Positions 17,626 to 26,244 of a stretch of 64,000 bases of DNA are shown in pieces (within the stretch, counting starts at the first letter, position 1; the number at the start of each line of letters is the position of its first letter). The DNA is from Marinobacter sp. F3R11 (GTDB taxonomy: Bacteria; Pseudomonadota; Gammaproteobacteria; Pseudomonadales; Oleiphilaceae): positions 33,742 through 97,741 of the forward strand of contig NZ_QOCH01000017.1 in NCBI RefSeq assembly GCF_003318275.1, in the 5' to 3' direction. The position numbers were made by a program, and so were the translations under genes. The notes under the pieces are model-generated. The model was not told the origin of the DNA, searched no databases, and worked only from the letters and a program-made list of their open reading frames with translations.

Positions 17626-18189
17626 ATGGGCTACCTTTCGGAAACCGAGCTTAGAAAAATGAAATTCAAGAGCCTGGGGCGAGATGTCAAAATAAGTGAC
17701 AAAGCGAGCATCTATAACGCCGAGATGATGGATATAGGTGATTTTTCCCGGGTTGATGATTTTTGCATTCTTTCCGGAAAGGTTTCCCTGGGTCGTTATT
17801 GTCATGTGACTCCGATGTGTCTGATTGCTGGTGGAGTGCCGGGAGTCGAGCTCAGAGATTTTTGCACTTTGGCATACGGTGTAAAGATCTTTGCTCAGTC
17901 TGATGACTACTCTGGTGAAACCATGGTTAATTCTCTAGTTCCTCGGGAATATAAGTCAGAGTATTTTGCATCAGTTTTGGTAGAACGGCAGGTCATCATC
18001 GGTACTAACTCAGTGGTGTTTCCTGGAGTGACGGTTGCCGAAGGCTGCGCAATAGGTGCTATGACACTTGTTACAAAGAGTACTGAACCATGGGGAATAT
18101 ACGTTGGAAGTCCGGCGAGACGGATGAAAGCGAGAAAACAAGGGCTGAAAGAGCTTGAACACAAATTTCTACAGGACGCAGGTACGTGA
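17626..18189 (+). CDS. Hexapeptide-repeat acetyltransferase (probable dTDP-Fuc4N N-acetyltransferase)
   Basis: This 187-residue left-handed beta-helix acyltransferase has imperfect hexapeptide repeats between about residues 25 and 165, for example IGTNSVVFPGVTVAEGCAIG, and a C-terminal VGSPARRMKAR motif typical of sugar O/N-acetyltransferases. AAGGGG precedes the ATG, which lies 3 bp after wecF; the stop overlaps the wecE start (GTGA). Lying between wecF and wecE, it most likely acetylates the 4-amino group of dTDP-4-amino-4,6-dideoxygalactose. In E. coli that step is done by WecD, an unrelated GNAT enzyme, so this would be a functional replacement. Acetylation of another sugar is the alternative. 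Confidence 0.78.
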   Translation: MGYLSETELRKMKFKSLGRDVKISDKASIYNAEMMDIGDFSRVDDFCILSGKVSLGRYCHVTPMCLIAGGVPGVELRDFCTLAYGVKIFAQSDDYSGETMVNSLVPREYKSEYFASVLVERQVIIGTNSVVFPGVTVAEGCAIGAMTLVTKSTEPWGIYVGSPARRMKARKQGLKELEHKFLQDAGT

Positions 18190-19316
18190 TCCCCTTTAAC
18201 CGGCCTCCCACAACGGGAGAAGAGTTGCGTTATATTGAAGAAGCCCTGGGGCAGGGGAAACTTTCTGGTGATGGCCCTTTCCATGAACGCTGTCATCAGT
18301 GGTTTGAAGATCAGTTAGGTTGCAGCAGAGCATTTTTGACCCCTTCCTGTACACATGCTCTCGAGCTGGCGGCCCTGTTGATCGATGTGAAGCCTGGCGA
18401 TGAAATTATTATGCCAAGCTACACGTTTGTCAGCACTGCGAATGCCTTTGTACTTCGTGGAGCTCGCATTGTTTTTGTTGATATCCGCCCGGACACTATG
18501 AATATCGACGAGACGCTCATCGAGCAAGCCATTACCGAGAAAACTCGGGCGATTGTTCCGGTGCATTATGCCGGTGTGGGGTGTGACATGGACGCTATCA
18601 TGGAGCTCGCCAATCGCTACGAACTTTATGTTATCGAAGATGCAGCTCAAGGTATGATGGCCCGATACCGAGATCGTCCTCTGGGCACTATGGGGCACCT
18701 GGGTGCTTTCAGCTTTCATGAAACCAAAAACTACACCAGTGGTGGCGAAGGCGGACTACTTATCATTAATGATGAGAGTTTTGTTAAGCGGGCTGAAATC
18801 ATTCGGGAAAAGGGCACCAACCGCAGCCAGTTTTTCCGAGGTATGGTCGATAAATACAGTTGGGTCGGGCTGGGGAGTAGCTACCTGCCATCCGAGCTTC
18901 AGGCTGCTTATCTCTGGGGCCAGCTAACTCGCGCAGAACAGATTCGTGAGAATCGCCTGGCGATCTGGAATGGGTATCACAAAGCTTTAAGACCCCTGAT
19001 TTCAACAGGTGTTGTCGATGGCCCTGAATTGCCGAAAGCCACCGCACACAACGCCCATATGTATTTTATGAAAGTTCGGGACCTTGAACAGCGGTCAGCA
19101 TTGATTGAACATTTCAAGCAGTCGGGCGTTATGGCTGTGTTTCACTATGTTCCATTGCACTCCACCCCCTTCGGTCTCACAGTGGGAGACTTTTGCGGAG
19201 AGGACCGGTATACGAGCCGGGAGAGTGAGCGCCTGTTGCGGCTACCGATCTGGTATGGCATGTCATCTGAAGCGCAGGAACATGTCATTCAGTCGTTACT
19301 TGCCTTCTTCGACTGA
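18186..19316 (+). CDS. wecE: dTDP-4-amino-4,6-dideoxygalactose transaminase
   Basis: This PLP-dependent sugar aminotransferase of the DegT/DnrJ/EryC1 family converts dTDP-4-keto-6-deoxyglucose to dTDP-4-amino-4,6-dideoxygalactose with glutamate. It closely follows E. coli WecE throughout: MIPFNRPP, KLSGDGPFHERC, FLTPSCTHALE, GDEIIMPSYTFVSTANAFVL, VIEDAAQGM, the PLP-lysine segment SFHETKNYTSGGEGG and REKGTNRSQFFRG. All 376 residues align end to end. The start is GTG at 18186, overlapping the acetyltransferase stop. It is the last gene of the forward operon, and its 3' end overlaps the convergent ligase fusion by 21 bp. Confidence 0.93.
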   Translation: MIPFNRPPTTGEELRYIEEALGQGKLSGDGPFHERCHQWFEDQLGCSRAFLTPSCTHALELAALLIDVKPGDEIIMPSYTFVSTANAFVLRGARIVFVDIRPDTMNIDETLIEQAITEKTRAIVPVHYAGVGCDMDAIMELANRYELYVIEDAAQGMMARYRDRPLGTMGHLGAFSFHETKNYTSGGEGGLLIINDESFVKRAEIIREKGTNRSQFFRGMVDKYSWVGLGSSYLPSELQAAYLWGQLTRAEQIRENRLAIWNGYHKALRPLISTGVVDGPELPKATAHNAHMYFMKVRDLEQRSALIEHFKQSGVMAVFHYVPLHSTPFGLTVGDFCGEDRYTSRESERLLRLPIWYGMSSEAQEHVIQSLLAFFD

Positions 19317-21323
19317 TGGGTGTTTTTTTCGTTTTGAGTCCAGCGTCCATAAACCCGCATACTTGTTAAAAGTCACCTGGGCGTAAGTGACTGCTGTCAG
19401 GTACCCGACTGCGCCATCAAGAAACCCGAACCGGATAAAATAAACCTGCACGAATGTCATTAACCCCCTGAGAGTAGGGTAAATCATAGTGCGGGTTTTC
19501 TTGCCCTTACGGTGCTTTTCCAGCGATCCCAGCCAGGCATATTTAGCGCTTTTCTCCAGGGAATGGCCAAAGTCTCTATGGGTATAGTGGGTCAGTCTTC
19601 CCCGCAAGGTTTTGGTTTTTCGTCCTGACGGAATCAGGATGCGTTCGTGAACCAAAGCGTCGGAAAAGCGTACACCCTCCCGCCGGAACAGCCGCAGAGG
19701 TGCCCGGCCACTGCGGCCGAAATCCAGGCGGGCGCCATAAATAGTGACGGCCCAGGGGAGTTTGTATGCATCAGCATCCGGGTCGGCAAGTCGGTGATTG
19801 ATTTCACGAGCCAGTTCCGGAGTTATACGTTCATCAGCATCCAGCGACAGCACCCAATCGCCCGTGGCTTTTTCCAGGGCTCTCTGTTTCTGGATGCCAA
19901 AGCCGGGCCAGTCGGTGATTTCAACGATGTCGGCATACTGCTTTGCAATCTCGACGGTTCTGTCGCTACTTCCGCTATCAAGGACGATGATCTCGTCAGC
20001 AACCAGTCTGGCCGACTTCAGGCAATCGGCAATATGGTCTTCCTCGTTTTTCGTGATAATTGTTGCGGATACTTTTTTGGTCCGTTGCCGCACATAAGAA
20101 GTGCTCAGTTCGTTAAACAATGCTGCGGCAATACCGGCAACCGATAGCAGGTAGAAGGTCAGGAACAGGGTGCGGTTGAATGTCGCCTCGGTCAGCCCGA
20201 AGAGAAGATAGCCAGCGCTGACCATCGAACCGGCTACTGCGAGATGTGCTGTAGCCATATGAGTGCTGAACAGGTGTCGTGCAAACGTGACCAGTGGAAT
20301 AAAAATCAGAAAAGCCCAGCTGAGAATGCCTGGGATGCCACTAGTGGCAGCGACGTTTATCAGGTCATTGTGAGCGTGTCCGGAGCAGCAGTCGAGCAAT
20401 GCGGTAGTAGTCTCGCCGGAGGCGACCGAAGCTTCGATTTCGTGTGTATACCCTCCAAGCCCGACTCCGGTCCATGGATTGTCTGCAAACATTTGCCAGG
20501 CCTGCCCCCACACTTCCTTGCGGATTGTGATGCTGGAATCCTGATTGGCATTTTGCAGGAATTCATCGAGATGGCCGGATACGCGGTCATTTGTTGCGAT
20601 GGCGGCTATCAGTAGTAGGGGAATGGCAATTATCCCTGCGATGCGTAGCTTTCTGTGGAGTAACGGAACCATAAGCAACAGCAGAAATGGCAGGGCAACC
20701 AGGTTACTCCTGGTTTGCGATAGCATGGCAATCACAACAGCTGCAGCTCCCGGAATGATAAGGATAAGGGCAAAAGAGAGCCCCTTGCTGCGGTAAAGAA
20801 AAAGTCCGCCAGTCAGGGTGAGCAGGCCTCCCAGCAATGCAATATTCCCAAAGATGATCGGGTTTATGCCACCGCTAAACCGGCTGTTCAAAAGTTGGTG
20901 TAACGAACCCTGGTTTTCGATCAGCGCTGAGCCCAGCATGCCTATAACGGATGCTGCCATCAGCCCTGTTGCGGCAAACAGAGTGCCCGCGTTCAGTCGG
21001 GTATAACTCAACGCAATAATCAGTGGCCAGAACAGGATGAGCCGGGCGTGAGTGCCAAAGGTTTTTCCGCCCTCGTAACTGAAACCCTCAATTGTCCAGG
21101 AGCAGAAACTCACGAGGACGAAAAACCAGAAAGCGAAGTGTAGCAGGCGTAGCTCTTTTGGCTTGTCCCATCCTGTCTGATACAGGGATTTCTGGTAGCT
21201 GATCACAAGACCAGCGATAGCAAGCAGTATGGTGGCGCCTGCCAGAATACTGGAAGAAAGAAGTGCCCCCGCGATGCCGAGCACAAAAAGCAGGTGGATA
21301 GGCTTTTTGATGTAATTGGTCAT
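19296..21323 (-). CDS. O-antigen ligase-like membrane protein fused to a family 2 glycosyltransferase
   Basis: This is one uninterrupted 675-residue frame with two parts. Residues 1 to about 410 form a polytopic Wzy_C/WaaL-like protein, with RKEVWGQAWQMFADNPWTGVG and CCSGHAHNDLINVAATSG in the large periplasmic loop carrying the conserved arginine and histidine. From about residue 415 a GT2 domain of the WaaE/KdtX type begins: VSATIITKNEEDHI, IIVLDSGSSDRTVEIA, SLDADERITPEL (D-x-D) and THYTHRDFGHSLEKSAKYAW. The ATG at 21323 with GGA upstream is preferred to a TTG seven codons earlier. It follows an LpxL-type acyltransferase and manC in one operon. Such fusions are unusual; the cytoplasmic GT2 would sit next to a periplasmic ligase or polymerase. 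Confidence 0.85.
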   Translation of the reverse strand: MTNYIKKPIHLLFVLGIAGALLSSSILAGATILLAIAGLVISYQKSLYQTGWDKPKELRLLHFAFWFFVLVSFCSWTIEGFSYEGGKTFGTHARLILFWPLIIALSYTRLNAGTLFAATGLMAASVIGMLGSALIENQGSLHQLLNSRFSGGINPIIFGNIALLGGLLTLTGGLFLYRSKGLSFALILIIPGAAAVVIAMLSQTRSNLVALPFLLLLMVPLLHRKLRIAGIIAIPLLLIAAIATNDRVSGHLDEFLQNANQDSSITIRKEVWGQAWQMFADNPWTGVGLGGYTHEIEASVASGETTTALLDCCSGHAHNDLINVAATSGIPGILSWAFLIFIPLVTFARHLFSTHMATAHLAVAGSMVSAGYLLFGLTEATFNRTLFLTFYLLSVAGIAAALFNELSTSYVRQRTKKVSATIITKNEEDHIADCLKSARLVADEIIVLDSGSSDRTVEIAKQYADIVEITDWPGFGIQKQRALEKATGDWVLSLDADERITPELAREINHRLADPDADAYKLPWAVTIYGARLDFGRSGRAPLRLFRREGVRFSDALVHERILIPSGRKTKTLRGRLTHYTHRDFGHSLEKSAKYAWLGSLEKHRKGKKTRTMIYPTLRGLMTFVQVYFIRFGFLDGAVGYLTAVTYAQVTFNKYAGLWTLDSKRKKHPSVEEGK

Positions 21324-21348
21324 GTTGGACTGTCCGACAGGCAAGGTA

Positions 21349-22254
21349 TCAGCATACCCGGTCCGGTTTATAAGGATTGACTTCGCCGGGTGGCCGGTGC
21401 CGCATGCGTTTGTATTCCCATTGGTATTGTGCGGGAATATTCCGAATACATTGTTCGACCGTGCGGTTCAGCGCTGTAGTTGCTGTGACGGGGTCCTTGC
21501 TATCAAGGCCTGGCTCGGTTTCACGCACGACAATCCGAAAGCCTCCGGCATTCTCAAGTCTTTCGGCGTAGGTTACCAGAGCCTTGGCGCCAGTCCGCTG
21601 CATAAGCTTCGACACCAGAGTCATGGTTTTGACGTCCATGCCAAAAAACGGAGCAAAAGCGTTGCCTTTGCCGCGAGGGGACTGGTCGGGAAGAATACCT
21701 GCAACGCCACCCTCCCGTAGAATTGATGTCAGCCTTGCAAGTCCGCGCCTGTCCCCACGCACGAGCTCTGAGCCGAGCCTGCCACGGACACGGATCATGT
21801 AGTCTTCGAATTCCGGCATGTTCGGAGGGCTGTACAGTGCAGCCATTTTGTAACGGGATGAGAAAAACAAGCCTGCCAGTTCCCAGTTTCCCAGGTGGGG
21901 CGCGAGCAGGATCAGTCCGCTGCCGTCAGCCATTGCTTCATCTATGAGCTCAAGGCCTTCTGTTTCCCGAACCAGATTAAAGCATTTTTCAACCGGCCAC
22001 TCCCACATCAAAGGGACTTCAAGCATTGTCATCCCCGTATTCATCAGGGATTCTTTTGCCATGGCGGCGTGATCGGTTTGTGAGAGTTCTGGAAAGCAAA
22101 TGGAGAGGTTAATGTCAGTAACCTCCCGAGGCTGGGTGGGGAACCTCCACATAAGCAGGCCCACCAGTTTGCCTATTCTCTGGGCATTAGCGAGAGACAG
22201 CCAGCCCGCCATGCGAAGAAGGCCTGCAACAACAAAGTATTTCAGCTTGCTCAT
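21349..22254 (-). CDS. LpxL/HtrB-type lipid A acyltransferase family protein
   Basis: This 301-residue member of the lysophospholipid acyltransferase superfamily probably adds a secondary acyl chain to lipid A at the inner membrane. The catalytic HLGNWE (H-x4-E) lies near residue 120 in [18 protein letters not shown], followed by [29 protein letters not shown] and the C-terminal [14 protein letters not shown] hydrophobic N-terminal segment supplies membrane anchoring. It overlaps the manC stop by ATGA and lies between manC and the ligase fusion. It differs clearly from the second acyltransferase at 28344-29291, so the two probably add different chains (LpxL versus LpxM/LpxP-like). Confidence 0.85.
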   Translation of the reverse strand: MSKLKYFVVAGLLRMAGWLSLANAQRIGKLVGLLMWRFPTQPREVTDINLSICFPELSQTDHAAMAKESLMNTGMTMLEVPLMWEWPVEKCFNLVRETEGLELIDEAMADGSGLILLAPHLGNWELAGLFFSSRYKMAALYSPPNMPEFEDYMIRVRGRLGSELVRGDRRGLARLTSILREGGVAGILPDQSPRGKGNAFAPFFGMDVKTMTLVSKLMQRTGAKALVTYAERLENAGGFRIVVRETEPGLDSKDPVTATTALNRTVEQCIRNIPAQYQWEYKRMRHRPPGEVNPYKPDRVC

Positions 22255-23666
22255 TTTCTGCCGTACCGGTCTTCGTATCTGACGATGTCATCTTCGCCAA
22301 GATAGGAGCCTGATTGCACTTCAATCAGTTCCAGATCGATAACGCCCGGGTTTTCGAGAGAATGTATCTGGCCTATGGGAATGTATGTGGATTGGTTTTC
22401 CGTAACCAGATAGGTTTTTTCACCATTGGTTACTCGTGCGGTACCACTGACGATAATCCAGTGTTCGGCGCGATGGTGATGCATCTGAACGGATAGCTTT
22501 GCGCCGGGCTTTACTGTGATTCGCTTCACCTGGTAACGCGCACCGTTGTCTATCGAGTCGTAGATACCCCAGGGACGATAAACTTCCCGGTGATTCATAT
22601 GCTCATGTCTGCCATCACTGCGTATTTGCTCCACCACAGCTTTCACGTCCTGCACCTTGTCTTTGTGCGCGACAAGTACCGCGTCTTTGGTCTCGATTAT
22701 CACGAGATCATCAACTCCGATCGTCGCCACCAGACGACTGTCAGCGCGAACAAGGGTATTGCGGGTTTGGTGGGCTATTACGTCGCCGTTCAGGCTGTTT
22801 CCATCGGAATCTTTTTCGCTGACATCCCAAAGCGCCGACCAGGATCCAATGTCACTCCATCCTGCGTCGAGGGACACTACCGCAGCATGATCGGTTTTCT
22901 CCATGACCGCGTAATCCACAGATTCAGAAGGGCATTTCTCGAACAGCTCTGAGTTCACCCGGATAAAGTGAAGATCCGCATGGGTGTCTGTCATAGCTTC
23001 GCGACAGGCCGTCAGAATATCGGGGCGGTGTTGCCCGAGTTCTGCCAGATATTGCCGCGCGCTAAACAGGAACATGCCACTGTTCCAGAGATACTCTCCG
23101 GATGCGAGATAGTTCTTAGCTGTCTCAAGATCAGGTTTTTCCACAAAACCATCAACGGAATAACAGTCAGCCGCAAGTTCCCTGCCGCGATGTATATAAC
23201 CGTATCCGGTTTCCGGTTGCTGGGGAACAATTCCGAAGGTTACAAGTTTGCCCTCGTTGGCCAGAGGTACAGCTTTTGCCACGCCTTTCTGGAAGGCATC
23301 TACATCGGTGATCAGATGATCGGCTGCAAGTACCAGCATGAGCGGATCTTCGCCATTCGCATTTTCGTACAACTGGAGCGCCGCCAGTGCAATAGCCGGT
23401 GCAGTATTGCGTCCGCAGGGTTCAAGAATAATGCAGCTATCCTCGTGGCCGGATTGTCGCATTTGTTCTGCAGCCAGAAAACGATGCTCTTCATTACAGA
23501 TCAGGAGTGGCTTTTGTACCTCCATTCCATCAAGCCTGGCCACTGTAGACTGGAGCATCGAGAGCGGGCCGTCTGTCAGTTTGAGAAACTGTTTGGGGTT
23601 CAGTTGTCGTGACAGCGGCCAAAGTCGCGAACCGGTGCCGCCAGCCATAATGACGGGGTGAATCAT
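22251..23666 (-). CDS. manC: Mannose-1-phosphate guanylyltransferase / mannose-6-phosphate isomerase
   Basis: This bifunctional type II enzyme isomerises fructose-6-phosphate to mannose-6-phosphate and makes GDP-mannose from mannose-1-phosphate and GTP. The N-terminal GMP domain begins [19 protein letters not shown] and has [14 protein letters not shown] with WNSGMFLF; the C-terminal cupin domain carries [20 protein letters not shown] choose the ATG at 23666 because GGAG lies seven bases before it, giving 471 residues; longer in-frame starts have no ribosome site. It is the first gene of an operon with an acyltransferase and the ligase-GT2 fusion. GDP-mannose would feed mannose or a derivative into the polysaccharide. 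It is a homologue of AlgA/WbpW. Confidence 0.93.
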   Translation of the reverse strand: MIHPVIMAGGTGSRLWPLSRQLNPKQFLKLTDGPLSMLQSTVARLDGMEVQKPLLICNEEHRFLAAEQMRQSGHEDSCIILEPCGRNTAPAIALAALQLYENANGEDPLMLVLAADHLITDVDAFQKGVAKAVPLANEGKLVTFGIVPQQPETGYGYIHRGRELAADCYSVDGFVEKPDLETAKNYLASGEYLWNSGMFLFSARQYLAELGQHRPDILTACREAMTDTHADLHFIRVNSELFEKCPSESVDYAVMEKTDHAAVVSLDAGWSDIGSWSALWDVSEKDSDGNSLNGDVIAHQTRNTLVRADSRLVATIGVDDLVIIETKDAVLVAHKDKVQDVKAVVEQIRSDGRHEHMNHREVYRPWGIYDSIDNGARYQVKRITVKPGAKLSVQMHHHRAEHWIIVSGTARVTNGEKTYLVTENQSTYIPIGQIHSLENPGVIDLELIEVQSGSYLGEDDIVRYEDRYGRK

Positions 23667-23725
23667 GAGCATACTCCGGGCTTGAGTGTGTGGAGGCTTT
23701 TGTAAACAGTTGGCTGAAGTGCGGA

Positions 23726-23731
23726 ATCTTA
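23726..23731 (-). promoter_or_regulatory. Possible extended -10 promoter of the manC operon
   Basis: On the minus strand TATGGTAAGAT reads as an extended -10 (TG-G-TAAGAT) about 60 bp before the manC ATG. The sequence 17 bp upstream (CTGTTG) is a poor -35 match, as is common for extended -10 promoters. Confidence 0.3.
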
Positions 23732-23789
23732 CCATATGGATTGATTATCAACAGCGAGCCCGCACCGTATTGCCGTGACCCTGAAAGAC

Positions 23790-24458
23790 TTACAGCCGTT
23801 GTGATGCTTCCCAGCTCTCTTTTTTGTCGCTGAGCTCCCAAGTAATACGCTTGTAAAAGCGCCTGATTCGCCGCGATATATAACGTTTTCGCCAGGCTGG
23901 AATTGTTGACAGACTGTTCTGCATATTGGGCGCCCCGAGTCCATCGACCAGAAAAAGTTCCGGTTGGTTGTTGCGTTCGACTACAACCAGATTGTGAGGC
24001 AGGAGGTTTCTGGTGAGTATGCCCGTTGCTTCAAGCCAATCACAAAAGCGCGCTGAAGCCGCCTTTATGGGTTCGTCAAAGCCGTGGTTTTGCAGATAAC
24101 TCTCAAGCGTTTGGGCAGGGTTGCCCTGGTCATCCACAAGCACTTCGCTTTCGTTTGCGATGCCCAGGGATGTCGGGGTTTCGCCGTAGAACCTGGGGAG
24201 GTGTTGCCAGACGGTGCTTTCATGGCCCTGGCTGATTAACGATACAACCGCACTCTGCTTATGTGCGAGCTGTTCCTGCTTATTGTCGTTCAGTCTGGAT
24301 TTCCCCAGGATTTTCTTGAGGGGCTGTTGCCTCTCGTACCTGGCTTCAATGTTCTCCGGGCGGATTACCTTGAGGCATCGGCCGGGATTTTCCGGGTGCC
24401 AGTAGCAGTGGCGGTTGTAGCCAGAGGCAAAGGGCTTCTGTTCTGAAAGGTCGATCAC
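23790..24458 (-). CDS. YrbL family kinase-like protein
   Basis: This 222-residue protein resembles E. coli YrbL, a PhoP- and BasR-regulated protein of unknown activity with a kinase-like fold. It opens with SEQKPFASGYNRHCYWHPENP, then RCLKVIRPEN with the lysine expected to hold ATP, and later shows TRNLLPHNLVV and FLVDGLG in place of the canonical H-x-D and D-F-G loops. E. coli YrbL as I recall it also lacks H-x-D, so this is a family trait and not decay. The C-terminus is very basic. It lies on the same strand upstream of manC, with a possible promoter between them. A role in LPS modification is suggested only by location and the regulation known for YrbL. Confidence 0.75.
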   Translation of the reverse strand: MIDLSEQKPFASGYNRHCYWHPENPGRCLKVIRPENIEARYERQQPLKKILGKSRLNDNKQEQLAHKQSAVVSLISQGHESTVWQHLPRFYGETPTSLGIANESEVLVDDQGNPAQTLESYLQNHGFDEPIKAASARFCDWLEATGILTRNLLPHNLVVVERNNQPELFLVDGLGAPNMQNSLSTIPAWRKRYISRRIRRFYKRITWELSDKKESWEASQRL

Positions 24459-24542
24459 GGCAGAGCTTTTTCTCCAGGTGTTCTATCATGGTTGCCACTG
24501 TTTAATGCTTAACCGTTCTGATAGCGGCAGGAGCTTGATGCA

Positions 24543-25226
24543 ATGAGTGTAATGATGGCCGGTAAAGGTTGTGTGGCGTTTGGAGATTGTAACACAGAGG
24601 GTTTCCGGACCCTTGAAGGGCCTGTGTGGGCTCAGCATGTTGCAAGCGCACTGAAGTTGGAGCTGGAAAATTGTGGTCATACCATGAGCACCACCCGGGA
24701 GCTGCTCGAATACGCCAGAGAATTTCCGCCGTCGGCATACCCCTTTGTGTTCATCCAGTACGGGCTGGTTGACTCATGGCACACTTTTCGTGGTGCTCCT
24801 TACGTTCTTTACTACCCGGACAGTCCACGCCGGAAACTGGCAAGAAAACTGGTCAAGAAGCTGAAAAAATGGGCGCGTCATCTCAAGCTCCAGAAGAGGC
24901 TGGGGGCTGTCGAAGTAGTGCCTTTAGATGAGTATATTGAAAACATAAGAGTCGTGCTCAGGTCAGCACCGGAGAGTCAGTTTGTTCTTGTGGCGACGGC
25001 GCCGAATCTCGATATTTCCCGGAACCCCGGAATTCAGCAATATAACGAGGCTCTTTCCACTCTTGCCAGCGAGGAGCATAACGCAACCTGTGTCGATGCC
25101 TGGGATGATCTTTGGGGCCAGGCGGAGGCCTGTCTGATGGAAGACGGTACGCATCTGACATCCCGGGGCCATCGCCTTATTGCTGACAGGGTGCTGGATG
25201 CGCTCAGGAGTGAGACTTCCCGTTGA
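24543..25226 (+). CDS. SGNH/GDSL hydrolase-like protein with Cys at the nucleophile position
   Basis: This 227-residue protein has the SGNH hydrolase layout: a first beta strand ending FGDCNTEG (residues 13-20), a central FIQYGLVDSW in the place of block III, LVATAPNL, and a C-terminal EDGTHLTSRGHRLIAD with the block V Asp/His pair. The usual GDS nucleophile serine is cysteine 16 here (codon TGT). Block III lacks the usual G-x-N-D asparagine. No signal peptide is seen, so it is probably cytoplasmic. AGGAG lies nine bases before the ATG. Its 3' end overlaps the convergent GT4 gene by 23 bp. It may be an esterase or deacetylase for polysaccharide, or a non-catalytic relative. Confidence 0.75.
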   Translation: MSVMMAGKGCVAFGDCNTEGFRTLEGPVWAQHVASALKLELENCGHTMSTTRELLEYAREFPPSAYPFVFIQYGLVDSWHTFRGAPYVLYYPDSPRRKLARKLVKKLKKWARHLKLQKRLGAVEVVPLDEYIENIRVVLRSAPESQFVLVATAPNLDISRNPGIQQYNEALSTLASEEHNATCVDAWDDLWGQAEACLMEDGTHLTSRGHRLIADRVLDALRSETSR

Positions 25227-26244
25227 GAAGCTCGAAATAGAAAGCTTCTGTCCGGCTCGCCATTGCCTCCAGTGTCAGCTCTCGCGAGGCATATTCAAAA
25301 CATGCAGCCTGGCTCGTTTTCAGTTCTTCCAGGTCTGACAACTGTTCTGAAAGCATTGTTTTCAGTGCGCTCAGGTCTGTTGCCTTTGCAAGACTCTCTG
25401 CGGGAAGGAGGTCGATCGCCCCATTTACCGGCGTCGACAATACCGGGCACCGGGCAATCAGTGCTTCTATCAGCGAATAGGGGAAACCTTCCCGTTGGGA
25501 ACTGACCACACATACAGATGCACGGGTAAGCCAAGCGGCCGGATTTTGCTCATAACCGGGGAGCTTTATAAAGTGCCCGGCGCCAAGCTCCTGGATCAGG
25601 GCCTTTAATCGGGGAGCTTCCGAGCCCTCACCCAGAATATAAAGTGGTATTGGCGGTTTGATATATGCCCATGCAGAGATAAGGTTATCAAATTGTTTGA
25701 CGGGCTCGAGGCGTCCTATGGCCAGCGCAAACACAGGCACTTCGGGAAGCGGGAAGGTGGTTTCAGCGCCTATGTTCTGCGGTTTGATTCCATTGTAAAT
25801 GAGTTTTGCGTTGAGGGGCTGCAGCGTCTGGCAGATTCCTTTACTCACGGCGATCACGCCATTAAGTTTACGGAAGGCTTTGTGACTGGATTTGGTTCCG
25901 TGGACAGTGCCAACCTTGATGCTCCGGGATTCCCTCGTGCCAGACAGCAGTGCTGCTGCCTTGTTGCCCTGGGCGTGAACCACGTCGGGAGAGAGCTTGT
26001 TGAGCGTTTGCCTTAAGCGTAAGGCCAGCCAGGGGTTTCGCCGCCCCAGGTGGAGCGGTAAAGACTGAAAGTTCACAGTGGCGGGAAAACGCTGTTGGTA
26101 GTCCGGATGCGCAAGAACATGCACCCTATGGCCGCGGCGGGCAAGCTCCCCGGACAGGTCCGCTGTATGCTGCTCCATTCCTCCCCAGCCTTGGCCGGGG
26201 GTAGCAATGATCAGAACGATGGTGAGTCTGCGCGGAGTGGTCAT
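25204..26244 (-). CDS. Glycosyltransferase family 4
   Basis: This 346-residue GT-B enzyme is of family 4. The N-terminal acceptor half contains ATPGQGWGGMEQHTADLSGELARRGHRV interrupted by short loops; the donor half has AIGRLEPVKQFDNLISAW, LYILGEGSEAPRLKALI and the E-x7-E motif in SQREGFPYSLIEALIARCPV. It starts immediately at the stop of the preceding GT4 (TAATG overlap at 26242-26246), so the two are coupled. It is the last gene of the lpxL-ELM1-GT4-GT4 operon. Closest in feel to WaaG-like LPS core transferases, but the specificity is unknown. Confidence 0.86.
   Translation of the reverse strand: MTTPRRLTIVLIIATPGQGWGGMEQHTADLSGELARRGHRVHVLAHPDYQQRFPATVNFQSLPLHLGRRNPWLALRLRQTLNKLSPDVVHAQGNKAAALLSGTRESRSIKVGTVHGTKSSHKAFRKLNGVIAVSKGICQTLQPLNAKLIYNGIKPQNIGAETTFPLPEVPVFALAIGRLEPVKQFDNLISAWAYIKPPIPLYILGEGSEAPRLKALIQELGAGHFIKLPGYEQNPAAWLTRASVCVVSSQREGFPYSLIEALIARCPVLSTPVNGAIDLLPAESLAKATDLSALKTMLSEQLSDLEELKTSQAACFEYASRELTLEAMASRTEAFYFELLNGKSHS

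Noticed and set aside
23790..24458. YrbL-like gene as a degenerate (dead) kinase
   Set aside because: The loss of H-x-D appears to be shared by E. coli YrbL, so it is a family trait and the gene is full length.
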